A DNA stretch of 64,000 nucleotides from Aquirufa nivalisilvae (GCF_004307455.1 NZ_SEWX01000001.1:372001-436000), one strand, 5' to 3'; positions 17,271 to 26,480 are shown, counted from the stretch's first letter. Translations and numbers: made by a program. Notes: generated from the sequence alone by a model not told the origin.

Positions 17271-17855
17271 CTAGTCTGATTTTTGATTCAAGGTATTCTC
17301 AATTCTTGAATCTGGCATAATCCACAAAATGGCAATTCCATAAAAAATCACTAAACTGACTATTGGGTAAAAAAAGGCCAATATTATACCAGAAAAATAT
17401 CCGAAAGTTGAAATTCTTTCCTTCCAACTGTTAGATAGCGCTTTCCCAATTTTCGATTCATGTCCTTCATGTTTCACGGCTAGTTTTTCTAATAATAAAA
17501 AGGCCAAAGCACACATAAAAAGAACAACTCCATATAAGACTACTGTATGATTATCAAAGTGATTTTCTCCCATCCAACCAGTAACAAATGGCAATAGAGA
17601 GAGCCAAAATAATAATCCCAAATTGGCTAATAGAACTTTACCATTTACTTTTTCAATGGCTTGAAACAAATGATGGTGGTTATTCCAATAGATTCCTACA
17701 TAAATAAAGCTGAATAGATAAGATAGAAATTTAGGAATCAAAGGTTGCAAAGCCTCGAAATCAGACCCATGAGGTACTTTTAATTCCAAGACCATAATGG
17801 TAATGATGATAGCCAATACACCATCACTGAAGGCTTCTAATCGGTTGGTAGTCAC
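17271..17855 (-). CDS. TMEM175-family potassium channel-like protein
   Basis: The 194-residue membrane protein begins RLEAFSDGVLAIIITIMVLELKVP, with the R..FSDG motif (residues 5-12) that defines bacterial TMEM175 (DUF1211) channels, then about five more helices. Prokaryotic members form tetrameric, weakly potassium-selective pores. It follows an EamA transporter gene by 37 bp on the same strand and is probably in its operon. Actual ion transport is known for only a few family members. Confidence 0.85.
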   Translation of the reverse strand: MTTNRLEAFSDGVLAIIITIMVLELKVPHGSDFEALQPLIPKFLSYLFSFIYVGIYWNNHHHLFQAIEKVNGKVLLANLGLLFWLSLLPFVTGWMGENHFDNHTVVLYGVVLFMCALAFLLLEKLAVKHEGHESKIGKALSNSWKERISTFGYFSGIILAFFYPIVSLVIFYGIAILWIMPDSRIENTLNQKSD

Positions 17856-17892
17856 AGGAATGCAATTTTATGAAAGGTATAAAAAAATCAAA

Positions 17893-18768
17893 CTAGTTGG
17901 ACGAAACAGGCGCTTGTTTTTTGCCTACATACAATCCCACAATAACAATAACCGTTCCAATAATCGTATATGCTGAAATGGATTCCCCACTAAATAAATA
18001 GGCATATATATAACCAAAAACCGGGCAAAGAAACATCCATAAAGAAGCTGAAATTGGGTCTTGGTCAATTAAATAAAACCATAACCACAAGGCTGCAATG
18101 GAGACGGGGAAGATAAGCCAAGCTACAGAAAGTAGGAAACGAAGATCAAAATTGGCAGAACTAAATGATGCAAAAAAGGCTGTAAAGGGTAATAAAAATA
18201 TTCCCCCTAACAAAACCTGCCATCCATTAATAACAAATGAATTTAACTTCCATTCAGTCCGAACATAATATACCGTAGCAGCAGAAACGGTAATAATCCC
18301 TCCAATTAAAATCAACAAGCCCTTCCACACCGTTGGCTCTAATGTTAACTGTGGAAAAGAGGCCACGAGGATTCCACTAAGGCCTAAAATCAAACTTCCT
18401 ACTTCTTTTACTTGAGGCTTTCTTTGTAAGAGTAAAGCCGACAACATCGTGATAAAAATGGGGTTGGTGGCCGTGGCTAAACTGCCTATTCCTGGACTTA
18501 CGAATTTAATGGCCATAACGAATGCTCCCAGGTATATGGTCGAATTAAAAAGCCCAAAAAAGGATAATTGTCTCAGCTCTTTCCAGCTTGGTTTTATCCG
18601 ATGCTGCGGTTGAAATAGCAAGGATATCAATAAAATGAAAATCCCAGCAATGATTAATCGAACATTAGCTAAAATAAAGGGATGAACAGATAGTATACCC
18701 ATTTTAGTAGCTACGGCTGCAGACGACCACAACATGGCAAATAATAGGCCGAATACGATGTTTTTCAT
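17893..18768 (-). CDS. EamA/DMT-superfamily transporter
   Basis: The 291-residue protein has ten predicted membrane helices in two EamA repeats. The first repeat starts FGLLFAMLWSSAAVATKMG, the second near LLILIGGIITVSAATVYYVR. Such drug/metabolite transporters usually export amino acids or related metabolites from the cytoplasm. It is the first gene of a two-gene unit with the TMEM175-like channel. Substrate unknown. Confidence 0.9.
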   Translation of the reverse strand: MKNIVFGLLFAMLWSSAAVATKMGILSVHPFILANVRLIIAGIFILLISLLFQPQHRIKPSWKELRQLSFFGLFNSTIYLGAFVMAIKFVSPGIGSLATATNPIFITMLSALLLQRKPQVKEVGSLILGLSGILVASFPQLTLEPTVWKGLLILIGGIITVSAATVYYVRTEWKLNSFVINGWQVLLGGIFLLPFTAFFASFSSANFDLRFLLSVAWLIFPVSIAALWLWFYLIDQDPISASLWMFLCPVFGYIYAYLFSGESISAYTIIGTVIVIVGLYVGKKQAPVSSN

Positions 18769-18972
18769 GAAATCAAACCTAGATAAATAATAGTATGTGG
18801 ATAAGTCAACAAAAGCAGCTTCGCAAAAAGTAAAGATGGATTAATAAGAAAATCGATTTACTCGTGCATCAAACAAAGAAAACAAATCTTCTTTTAAAAT
18901 AAACTATTGAAAACCATATTTTGGGATTAATTTTGCGTCCCGTTCCCCAAAATTGTAAAACTTACCTACCAC

Positions 18973-20175
18973 ATGTCCAAACAGGCAAATCGAACCAAAA
19001 TCATTTTAATACTTGGTATTTTATCTGCGATAGGCCCCTTGTCGATTGATATGTATTTGCCTGCATTTAAGAATATGGCTGCAGCTTTACATTGTTCTCA
19101 AGAACAAATGGGCTATACTTTATCCAGTTTCTTTTTTGGTATTTGTTTGGGTCAATTAGTCAATGGTCCTCTCTTGGATCATTTTGGAAGAAAAAATGTC
19201 CTATACATTGGCCTCATTATCTATGTCATTAGCTCATTTGGGTCGGCTTTTTCCTTTACGGTAGAGCAACTCATTGTTTGGCGTTTCTTTCAAGCCATTG
19301 GCGGAAGTATCGGAATGGTTGCTCCTAACGCCATCATTAGGGAAACTTTTAAAGAAGCCGAAAGACCTAAAATTCTTTCTCTCATGATGCTTATTTTAGG
19401 CGTTTCTCCCATTTTAGCTCCTTCTTTGGGAAGCTTACTTTTAACGATTACCGACTGGAATATCATCTTTGTATTACTGGGAATCATCACACTTTTGATC
19501 TTGTTCTTAATCAAGAGTTGGTTACCTGAAAAAATCAATAAACACCCGAAAGGTCCCTTTAAAGTAAAAAGCATTCTGACTTCTTATGTTGCCCTACTCC
19601 CTGAAAAACAATTCTTAACTTTTGCTATTTCAGGAGCAATAGGATCTGGATGTATCTTCACCTTTGTCTCTGGAGCACCCCTCACTTTTTTGAATTTTTA
19701 CCATGCCGATGAAAAACAATTTGGATGGATATTTGCCATGGTAGCCTCAGGGATAATTGGCGCAAGCCAGTTTAACCATTGGGTCTTAAAACGCTTTAGC
19801 AGCCAACAAGTTCTTTCCTTCATTTTACCTCTCCAATTACTTCTTGCCATCACACTTGCCGTTTTATCTAAATTTGGATTGATCAATATTCAGATCAACA
19901 TCTTCTTACTGTTTTTGATTTTGGCTTGCCAAGGATTAGTTTTCCCTAATATCATAAGTTTAGCTTTACAACCATTCCATGAAGGAGCGGGTGCTGCTTC
20001 CGCTATGATGGGAGCATTGCAAATGGCTTGGGGATCTATATGCGCGACTATATTAGGGCTACTTTTTGATGGAACACCTTTCACGATGGCCATCATTATG
20101 GTTTTCTGCGCACTAAGTGCCAATTTTATCCTTTTTGTGATTGGCAAAAAATACTTTCAGCCTGTTCAAGAATAA
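18973..20175 (+). CDS. Bcr/CflA-family MFS drug exporter
   Basis: The 400-residue protein has twelve helices. The first helix segment GPLSIDMYLPAFKNMA and the loop GQLVNGPLLDHFGRKNVLYIG are typical of the Bcr/CflA subfamily of MFS proton antiporters, which export chloramphenicol, bicyclomycin or sulfonamides. Such genes are common in chromosomes and do not by themselves show resistance. It is a lone gene facing the TetR gene at 20202 tail to tail. Confidence 0.9.
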   Translation: MSKQANRTKIILILGILSAIGPLSIDMYLPAFKNMAAALHCSQEQMGYTLSSFFFGICLGQLVNGPLLDHFGRKNVLYIGLIIYVISSFGSAFSFTVEQLIVWRFFQAIGGSIGMVAPNAIIRETFKEAERPKILSLMMLILGVSPILAPSLGSLLLTITDWNIIFVLLGIITLLILFLIKSWLPEKINKHPKGPFKVKSILTSYVALLPEKQFLTFAISGAIGSGCIFTFVSGAPLTFLNFYHADEKQFGWIFAMVASGIIGASQFNHWVLKRFSSQQVLSFILPLQLLLAITLAVLSKFGLINIQINIFLLFLILACQGLVFPNIISLALQPFHEGAGAASAMMGALQMAWGSICATILGLLFDGTPFTMAIIMVFCALSANFILFVIGKKYFQPVQE

Positions 20176-20201
20176 TCGATTATATCTGAAATTACAGTAG
20201 C

Positions 20202-20882
20202 TTATTGGGGTTTATTCAACAAAGTAAATACCAAATCCTTCAAGTATTTTTCAACAAAAACTTGCTTATTTTCTGAACCACAATCAGTCAATTTGGGCAA
20301 ATACATGCTAAAAAACAGTTGGGAATGAGACGTCTCTATGAGCGTACTGCTCAAGGAATGAGGGTATAAATAATGTGGATCATAAGCTTGTATCAAGTTG
20401 GAAATACGCTCACATAAATCCTTATAAGGCTTAAAAACTTCATGCTGATTGATCTCTTTTACCTCTTTTACCAAGTACACTTTACTACTCTCTGAAATAA
20501 CAATTTGATGTAAATAATTCTTATTGTAATCCGTCTGCCCAGCACTTTCAGGCAATTCTCTCGTTAGCAGTTCCACCAATTTTTCCAATTTCGATTTAGA
20601 ACTTTGCACAGGTTCCAACTGAAACAATACAAGGTATTCCATGTAGGACCAATACCAATTTAGAATGTATAAAAGCAACCGATGCTTGTTTTCAAAATAA
20701 CGATATATCGTCGCCTCTGTCGTATTCATTTCCGTAGCAAGCTTTTTGAACGTAAAATGTTCAAAACCCAATTGAAAAATTAAATCAATGGAATGCTTGA
20801 CCATTTGCTTTCCCAGTTCCGTACCCTCGGGATCTCGCAAATAGATTTTGTCATTGACCTTAAAACTTAATGAATAGTCCAT
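20202..20882 (-). CDS. TetR/AcrR-family regulator of the export operon
   Basis: I start at the ATG at 20882 (226 residues), because a longer start at 20903 lies inside the -7 promoter element. The N-terminal helix-turn-helix is clear (FTFKKLATEMNTTEATIYRYFENKHRLL); the rest is a helical ligand-binding domain with no known match. It is divergent from the ABC/HlyD/TolC operon, and an exact palindrome lies between the two promoters, so it probably represses both. The ligand is unknown. Confidence 0.85.
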   Translation of the reverse strand: MDYSLSFKVNDKIYLRDPEGTELGKQMVKHSIDLIFQLGFEHFTFKKLATEMNTTEATIYRYFENKHRLLLYILNWYWSYMEYLVLFQLEPVQSSKSKLEKLVELLTRELPESAGQTDYNKNYLHQIVISESSKVYLVKEVKEINQHEVFKPYKDLCERISNLIQAYDPHYLYPHSLSSTLIETSHSQLFFSMYLPKLTDCGSENKQVFVEKYLKDLVFTLLNKPQ

Positions 20883-20900
20883 GTTCCTTAAAATATTACA

Positions 20901-20931
20901 CAAACATAAATGATAGAAAAGCTATCTCAAA
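20901..20931 (-). promoter_or_regulatory. Promoter of the TetR gene
   Basis: On the minus strand TTTG (20931-20928), a 19-nt spacer, then TATGTTTG (20908-20901) as an exact -7 element, 18 nt before the ATG at 20882. Confidence 0.7.
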
Positions 20932-20952
20932 ATTATTTTTTTATTTTATTTG

Positions 20953-20969
20953 TAATAGTATTACTATTA
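20953..20969. promoter_or_regulatory. Likely TetR operator palindrome
   Basis: TAATAGTATTACTATTA has perfect 8-bp arms around a single central T. It lies between the divergent promoters, 15 bp before the -7 element of the export operon, so a bound repressor would cover that promoter's -33 region. Confidence 0.65.
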
Positions 20970-20984
20970 TTTAAAAAAGTATTT

Positions 20985-20992
20985 TAATTTTG
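20985..20992 (+). promoter_or_regulatory. -7 promoter element of the ABC/HlyD/TolC operon
   Basis: TAATTTTG matches TAnnTTTG exactly and ends 18 nt before the ATG at 21011. A TTG start at 20990 would lie inside it, which rules that start out. Confidence 0.65.
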
Positions 20993-21010
20993 TTCCAGAA
21001 ATATACAACT

Positions 21011-22639
21011 ATGATAAAAAGGAATCCGATCGACCGAATTAGTAAGCTGGTAGTAGATCATAAAAAAGAGATTACTTCCATTTATTTGTTTTCCATCGTG
21101 AGTGGCTTAGTCAATTTAAGCCTCCCTCTGGGGGTACAGTCCATTATTGGCTTAGTCATGGGCGCCACCATGGTCACCTCCATCTACATTCTGATATTCT
21201 TCATTGTTTTGGGTGTATTTTTGGTGGGACTTCTTCAAATCAATCAAATGAAAATCATTGAGGCCATTCAACAAAAAATCTTCACGCAATACTCCTATGA
21301 CTTTGCTTTAAAGATTCCCAAAATGGATTTGATGAAAAATGACCAATATTTCATTCCAGAAAAAGTCTCTCGATTCTTTGATATTGTCAACATCCAAAAA
21401 GGCTTCGCCAAGTTATTATTGGACATTCCCATGGCAAGCGTACAAATTCTATTTGGAACCGTTTTATTGTCCTTGTACCATCCATTTTTCATTGTTTTTA
21501 GCTTGGCTCTATTACTTATGCTTGTATTCATCTTGTACGTGACAAGTCAAGTTGGTATACAATCCAGTATAGAAGAATCCAACTACAAATATGGTGTGGC
21601 TAATTTTTTCAGTGAAATTGGTAGAACGCTAAAATCCTTCAAGTTCAGTCAAGGCTCATCATTGAATATCCAAAAAACGGATAAAAATGTCAGCCAATAT
21701 CTTTTAGCAAGAACCAAACACTTTCATATTTTACTTTTCCAATACAAAACCCTTGTTACGTTTAAAGTTGTATTGACCATCATCACGCTATCTTTAGGTG
21801 CCTATTTATTGATTAACCAACAATTAAACTTAGGTGAATTCATTGCTGCAGAAATTGTGATTTTGATGGTCATCGGGGCCGTGGAAAAACTCATCACAAG
21901 CTTAGACAGCGCCTATGATGTCATCACAGGCCTAGAGAAAATTGCTAGTGTTATTGAAAGCCCGATGGAAACGTCTGGGCAATTGGAACTTTCATCGGTG
22001 AATGGTTTGGAAATCGAGCTAAAGCAGATGAGTTTCCAGTTTGAATCAGGTAATCCCATTTTAGAAGACCTTTCCTTTCAAATAAAATCTGGTGAAAAAG
22101 TAGCCATTTTAGGACAAGAAGGTTCAGGGAAATCCATGTTACTACGATTATTAACAGGGAATTATCAGAGCTTCAAAGGCTCCATTTTAATCAATCACAT
22201 TCCCATTCAAAATTATAGTTTAGCGAGCCTAAGAAAGCACACAGGTGTCTTATTGCACGGACAAGAAATTTTTGGTGGGACAGTCTGGGAAAATATCAGC
22301 TTAGGTCAAAATGAAATTAGTCCTGAATTAATCATGGAAACAGCCCAAAAATTGGGTTTTGAGAGTTTCATTGCTCATTTTCCAAAAGGCTTTGACCATT
22401 ACATAGAGCCCATTGGCAAAAAAACACCTCAAACCATCATCAAAAAAATACTCTTGCTTCGTGCTATATGTGGGTCTAAAAAATTGCTGCTTTTAGAAGA
22501 ACCATGGAATGGATTAGACCTACCAAGTGCTCAACGCTTAAAAAGCTATTTACTAAATCCAGAAAATCAAGCTACTACCATCATTGTGTCGAATGACCCA
22601 GCATATGTCAGTGCTTCCGACCAACAAATCAATTTGTAA
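21011..22639 (+). CDS. ABC exporter (membrane + ATPase domains) with degenerate ATPase motifs
   Basis: The 542-residue half-transporter has a six-helix membrane domain (about 20-310) and a C-terminal ATPase. There is no N-terminal C39 peptidase domain. Walker A is intact (GQEGSGKS, about 368-375), but the other motifs are not: the signature loop reads KKTPQ instead of LSGGQ, Walker B reads LLLLEEP with glutamate for the aspartate, the Q-loop region reads LLHGQEIF, and the switch histidine is asparagine (IIVSNDP). The LD of the D-loop is kept. It leads the operon with HlyD and TolC partners, the normal type I secretion set. It may be a slow or regulatory ATPase, or belong to a divergent subfamily. 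The substrate is unknown. Confidence 0.85.
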   Translation: MIKRNPIDRISKLVVDHKKEITSIYLFSIVSGLVNLSLPLGVQSIIGLVMGATMVTSIYILIFFIVLGVFLVGLLQINQMKIIEAIQQKIFTQYSYDFALKIPKMDLMKNDQYFIPEKVSRFFDIVNIQKGFAKLLLDIPMASVQILFGTVLLSLYHPFFIVFSLALLLMLVFILYVTSQVGIQSSIEESNYKYGVANFFSEIGRTLKSFKFSQGSSLNIQKTDKNVSQYLLARTKHFHILLFQYKTLVTFKVVLTIITLSLGAYLLINQQLNLGEFIAAEIVILMVIGAVEKLITSLDSAYDVITGLEKIASVIESPMETSGQLELSSVNGLEIELKQMSFQFESGNPILEDLSFQIKSGEKVAILGQEGSGKSMLLRLLTGNYQSFKGSILINHIPIQNYSLASLRKHTGVLLHGQEIFGGTVWENISLGQNEISPELIMETAQKLGFESFIAHFPKGFDHYIEPIGKKTPQTIIKKILLLRAICGSKKLLLLEEPWNGLDLPSAQRLKSYLLNPENQATTIIVSNDPAYVSASDQQINL

Positions 22640-22640
22640 T

Positions 22641-23954
22641 ATGGAAAATTTCAAGTCATTTCAATTCATCTATCAACAAGGAAAAAGTACCGAAATCAGA
22701 TTTTGGATCATGGGTCTTTTAGTGATTGGGTTTGGAATCATCTTCCTTCCTTGGACACAAAACATTCAAACCAAAGGAAATATCACCAGCTTATATCAAG
22801 AACAAAAACCTCAGAAAATCTATAGCCCCATTGCTGGAAAAATTACCAATTGGTGGGTGAAAGAAGGGGACATTGTTCAGCTGGGAGACACCTTGGTCAA
22901 AATAAGTGAGATTAAGGTAGATTATTTAGACCCTAATTTAATTGCTCGTACCCAAGACCAATTAAATGCAAAAAAAGGATCCTTGGATTACTACATCCAA
23001 AAAGTACAAGCTACAGAAGCGCAAATAGCGAATTTAAAACAATCCAAAACTTTAAAGAAAAGCCAATTAGCCAATAAGTTGATTCAGCTTCAACAAAAAA
23101 TCAATGCCGAAAAAGCAGAGCTACAAGCGAGTGCTAATGAACAAAACTTAGCGAAAGATCAATTGGAAAGATACCAACAGATGTACAAAGAAGGCCTGAT
23201 CTCGCAAACGCAGTTTCAACAGCGAAATGTTACTGCACAAAATGCCTTAGCCAAAAAAATCATGTCTGAAAATAAAGTAAATCAGACCATTCAAGAAATC
23301 AATAACACACAGATAGAACTAAAAAGTGTGGATCAAGAATACGACGAAAAAATCAATAAGGCAGACAGCGAACGATTGCAGAGTTTGGGACAAATTGAGG
23401 CCAATAAAGGTGAAGTAGCCAAGCTAGCCAACCAAGTCACCAATTATTCCATTAGAAATGGCATGTACTATATTTTAGCACCACAAAGTGGACAAGTAGT
23501 ACAATCAAAAAAAACAGGAATTGGTGAAATCATCAAAGATGGGGAAGAGCTCTTGAGTATTGTTCCTCAAAATGAAAATTATGCTGTTGAGGTATTTGTA
23601 AGACCTGTGGATTTGCCTTTGATCTCGCCTGGACAATCCATTCGTTTCATTTTTGATGGTTTCCCAGCTATTGTTTTTTCAGGTGGTTGGCCCGAACAGA
23701 GTTTTGGGACCTTTGCAGGTAAGGTACTGTTTGTGGAAAATGCCATCAATGCCAATGGCCTATTTAGAGTCATTGTTCAAGAAGACTCCCGATTCAAAAA
23801 ATGGCCCAAGCAAATTAAAATAGGCGCTGGGGTTAAAGGCATTATCTTACTGAACGACGTTCCACTTTGGTATGAATTATGGAGAAACATCAATGGATTC
23901 CCTCCTGATTTTTACCAGGCTAAACTAGATAAAAGCAACACTTATGAAAAGTAA
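22641..23954 (+). CDS. HlyD-family membrane fusion (periplasmic adaptor) protein
   Basis: I start at the ATG at 22641, one base after the ABC stop (437 residues). One N-terminal membrane helix (about 20-40) is followed by a lipoyl-like half (YSPIAGKITNWWVKEGDIVQLGDTLVK), a long coiled coil (about 115-275, rich in K, Q, E, with an RYQQMYKEGLISQTQ turn), the second lipoyl half (LAPQSGQVVQ) and a beta-barrel domain. This is the adaptor that links the inner-membrane exporter to TolC. The tight spacing shows co-transcription. Confidence 0.9.
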   Translation: MENFKSFQFIYQQGKSTEIRFWIMGLLVIGFGIIFLPWTQNIQTKGNITSLYQEQKPQKIYSPIAGKITNWWVKEGDIVQLGDTLVKISEIKVDYLDPNLIARTQDQLNAKKGSLDYYIQKVQATEAQIANLKQSKTLKKSQLANKLIQLQQKINAEKAELQASANEQNLAKDQLERYQQMYKEGLISQTQFQQRNVTAQNALAKKIMSENKVNQTIQEINNTQIELKSVDQEYDEKINKADSERLQSLGQIEANKGEVAKLANQVTNYSIRNGMYYILAPQSGQVVQSKKTGIGEIIKDGEELLSIVPQNENYAVEVFVRPVDLPLISPGQSIRFIFDGFPAIVFSGGWPEQSFGTFAGKVLFVENAINANGLFRVIVQEDSRFKKWPKQIKIGAGVKGIILLNDVPLWYELWRNINGFPPDFYQAKLDKSNTYEK

Positions 23955-25329
23955 TATTCTTTGGTTTTTACTAGTGGCCCATATGTCCTGGGCGCAAACC
24001 AAAACCTTACATCCAGAAGCGTATTTAAAAATTGTAGAAAAATATCATCCTGTAGCTCGTCAGGCACAAATTGGTATCCGCAAATCCAATGCACAAATCT
24101 TGGAAGCTCGAGGTGCATTTGACCCAATCTTGCGTCATTACATCTCCAGTAAAACCTTGGATGGAACCAGTTATTATCAATATAATGCTCCCGAACTAAG
24201 TATTCCCACTTGGTATGGAATAGAAGTCAATACGGGGGTAGAAAACTTACAAGGAGACCGACTAGACCCAAGTCAGACCACTGGACAAACTAGCTATATT
24301 GGAATTCAAATTCCTCTGGCGAAAAACCTATTGATGGATAAACGAAGAGCTGCCTTGCAACAAGCCAAATTGATGAATCAAATGGCTTTTGCTGAGCAAA
24401 GAGTTGTATTAAATCAATTATTCCTAGATGCCATGGAAGCATATTGGCATTGGTTAAAATGTTTTCAAGCATTAAAAATTACGGGTCAGAACTTAGACGC
24501 TGCTAAAAGGCGTGTGGAGTTTGTCAAAAGAAGTGTGGAACTTGGCGATCGACCTGCTATGGATACCTTGGAAGCTAGTACACAATTCATGTACTTGGAC
24601 AATCAGAACCTAACCAAAATGGTCGATTATGAAAATGCTACTCTACAATTATCCGCATTTCTTTGGCAAGAAAATAATGCTCCTTCCAGTTTAAGTCGAG
24701 AGATCATTCCTGCCGAAGTATGGACCGATATGAGTCTATTTTCCAATTTTGATTTAAGCCTTCCTTCGATTTTGGAAAAAGTTGATTCCTTTCACCCAGA
24801 ATTACAAGCGTATCAATTCAAAATTGAAAGCCTGAATGTGGAAAAAAAATTAAAGTTTCAAAGTTTATTGCCCAAAATAGACCTTCAATATAACCACTTA
24901 ATGAAGGATAAATCCACCACGAATTCGGGAGCCTTATTTGCTAATAATTATCGCTACGGAATCAAATTGGAATTGCCCTTGCGCCTATCCTCTGGTAGAG
25001 GAGAATATCAATCCGCAAAGCTGAAAATGGAAGAAGCGAGCATTCAACTTTCCCAGAAAAAACAACAGATTCAAATAAAAATAAATAGTTATTTCAATCA
25101 ATTTCAGAATCTCAAAAAACAGATTCAGACACAAGAAAAAGCCGTTTCGAGTTACATGGCTTTAACGAAAGCCGAAGAGTCTAAGTTTTCTCAAGGGGAA
25201 TCTTCCTTGTTTTTGATTAATAGCCGAGAAATTAAGGCCCTGGAGGCGGCAGAGAAGCTACTAGATCTAAAAGCTTACCTATTTAAAACAGTATATGCTT
25301 TGCAAGCAAGTGCAGGTTTGTTGATATAA
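23944..25329 (+). CDS. TolC-family outer-membrane efflux protein
   Basis: The 461-residue protein overlaps the adaptor gene by 11 bp and starts with a Sec signal (to about MSWAQ). Two outer-membrane-efflux repeats with long amphipathic helices follow, including LFLDAMEAYWHWLKCFQALKITGQNLDAAKRRVEF and KIESLNVEKKLKFQSLLPKIDLQYN (quoted in part). It forms the outer-membrane channel for the ABC/HlyD exporter. The operon ends at a strong terminator, so no secreted substrate gene is part of it. Confidence 0.9.
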   Translation: MKSNILWFLLVAHMSWAQTKTLHPEAYLKIVEKYHPVARQAQIGIRKSNAQILEARGAFDPILRHYISSKTLDGTSYYQYNAPELSIPTWYGIEVNTGVENLQGDRLDPSQTTGQTSYIGIQIPLAKNLLMDKRRAALQQAKLMNQMAFAEQRVVLNQLFLDAMEAYWHWLKCFQALKITGQNLDAAKRRVEFVKRSVELGDRPAMDTLEASTQFMYLDNQNLTKMVDYENATLQLSAFLWQENNAPSSLSREIIPAEVWTDMSLFSNFDLSLPSILEKVDSFHPELQAYQFKIESLNVEKKLKFQSLLPKIDLQYNHLMKDKSTTNSGALFANNYRYGIKLELPLRLSSGRGEYQSAKLKMEEASIQLSQKKQQIQIKINSYFNQFQNLKKQIQTQEKAVSSYMALTKAEESKFSQGESSLFLINSREIKALEAAEKLLDLKAYLFKTVYALQASAGLLI

Positions 25330-25334
25330 ACACA

Positions 25335-25361
25335 AAAAGGCAAGGAAATTCCTTGCCTTTT
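25335..25361. terminator. Bidirectional terminator
   Basis: AAAAGGCAAGGAA with its exact reverse complement gives a 27-bp palindromic hairpin ending in T on both strands. It serves the export operon on the plus strand and the HTH gene at 25378 on the minus strand. Confidence 0.9.
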
Positions 25362-25377
25362 CTAGCAACCATTTCTG

Positions 25378-25584
25378 TTAAGATGCTTGATATTCTAAAA
25401 TATCTGCGGGTTGACATTCGAGCGCTTGGCATATAGCTTCCAAGGTACTAAAACGAATAGCTTTCGCCTTTCCTGTCTTTAATATGGAAAGGTTGGATAA
25501 GGTTAAATCGACCTTCTCGGACAACTCATTCAAAGACATCTTTCTTTTTGCCATCATGACATCTAGGTTTACGACAATAGGCAT
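25378..25584 (-). CDS. Small XRE-type (YozG-like) helix-turn-helix regulator
   Basis: The 68-residue protein is a single helix-turn-helix domain (KRKMSLNELSEKVDLTLSNLSILKTGKAKAIRF, quoted in part as SLNELSEKVDLTLSNLS) with the ending LEAICQALECQPADILEY, typical of YozG-like regulators. It lies 2 bp after the DUF2975 gene, a pairing seen in many bacteria and suggesting that the regulator and membrane protein act together. The regulated genes are unknown, perhaps only the pair. Confidence 0.9.
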   Translation of the reverse strand: MPIVVNLDVMMAKRKMSLNELSEKVDLTLSNLSILKTGKAKAIRFSTLEAICQALECQPADILEYQAS

Positions 25585-25586
25585 AG

Positions 25587-26102
25587 TTATACAGTTAAAT
25601 CGTTTTCTGCTTGAATCTCCACTCCTTTTTTAAATATCTGTGCAAATAAAAAAATCAGGCCAGAAAGAAAAAGAGCCTCACCTCCATTCCAATCCATATT
25701 GGGCAATTCCATCAACTCTTGGTAAATCGAAGCTCCTAAGGATAGTACCCAAAGCACTAATATCATCAAACTGATTTTTTCCATTAACTGAGCCACTTCC
25801 ATATCAAATGGACTTTTCAAATTGATTTTACTTAATACTTGAATAACCAATTGGGCTACATAGGCTTTGATTGCCAAAAGAGCCGTGGTAATCCCTACGA
25901 ATAATGAATAGTTTACAAAACTATCGTGCATCAAATCATATAAGTTTAATCCTTGATACAGATCTTTGGCCACTTGCTGATTAAATAAACTTAAGAAATA
26001 AGTGAAAATGATGGCACCGCATTTTATCGAAATGCCAATGTAAGCAATCCAAGAAAGCACATTCAAGGTTGCTAAAATACTTGCTGTTTTCGTTTTCATC
26101 AA
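25587..26102 (-). CDS. DUF2975 membrane protein
   Basis: The 171-residue protein has four predicted membrane helices, with the segment INLKSPFDMEVAQLMEKISLMILV near the third, characteristic of DUF2975. Function unknown. It is followed within 2 bp by a YozG-like regulator gene, the usual companion. Either of two adjacent ATG codons (26102 or 26099) could start it. Confidence 0.85.
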   Translation of the reverse strand: MMKTKTASILATLNVLSWIAYIGISIKCGAIIFTYFLSLFNQQVAKDLYQGLNLYDLMHDSFVNYSLFVGITTALLAIKAYVAQLVIQVLSKINLKSPFDMEVAQLMEKISLMILVLWVLSLGASIYQELMELPNMDWNGGEALFLSGLIFLFAQIFKKGVEIQAENDLTV

Positions 26103-26216
26103 TTTTTGCGTTTAATTGTTATGCAAATTTTAATGATTATTTATTGATAAACAATAAATTTAGAATATTTTTCAATAAATTTTTATTGATGATAACAATT
26201 TCGATGTATTTCCCAA

Positions 26217-26426
26217 TCATTTCATTTGAGTCACCTTATACACTTTCCCCTGTTTATCATAGGTGGTCCATTCTCCAGATTGCTCCCCTTGCGTAAAATA
26301 ACCAGATCGTAAAATCGTTCCGTCCTTGCGATACCATTCCCAATAACCTGTGTAAATGCCATTGACGTGGTGCCCTTTTGCCCAAAGAGAGCCATCTCGA
26401 TGAAATAGTTGAAATTCCTCTTCCAT
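26217..26426 (-). CDS. Small MORN-repeat (YwqK-like) protein
   Basis: This 69-residue protein holds about three short repeats of the form DGSLWAKGHHVNGIYTGYWEWY, YRKDGTILRSGYFTQGEQSGEW and DKQGKVYKV, the MORN-like pattern of YwqK proteins. There is no signal peptide. Some YwqK proteins are described as antitoxins, but no toxin partner adjoins it, so that role should not be assumed. Coding quality is supported by the regular repeat pattern. Confidence 0.75.
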   Translation of the reverse strand: MEEEFQLFHRDGSLWAKGHHVNGIYTGYWEWYRKDGTILRSGYFTQGEQSGEWTTYDKQGKVYKVTQMK

Positions 26427-26480
26427 GTTTGCTTCTAAATATGAATTTATTTACCCACTCATAAATTGTGATAATATCCC

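Noticed and set aside
18774-18781. Exact -7 element (minus strand) 5 nt before the EamA gene start
   Set aside because: Same problem: too close to the start codon and unsupported by a -33 element.
18973-20175. Antibiotic resistance determinant
   Set aside because: Bcr/CflA exporters are ordinary chromosomal genes; there is no mobile element or resistance cluster around it.
26217-26426. Toxin-antitoxin system suggested by the YwqK-like protein
   Set aside because: No toxin-like gene adjoins it, and the MORN-like repeat alone does not show antitoxin function.
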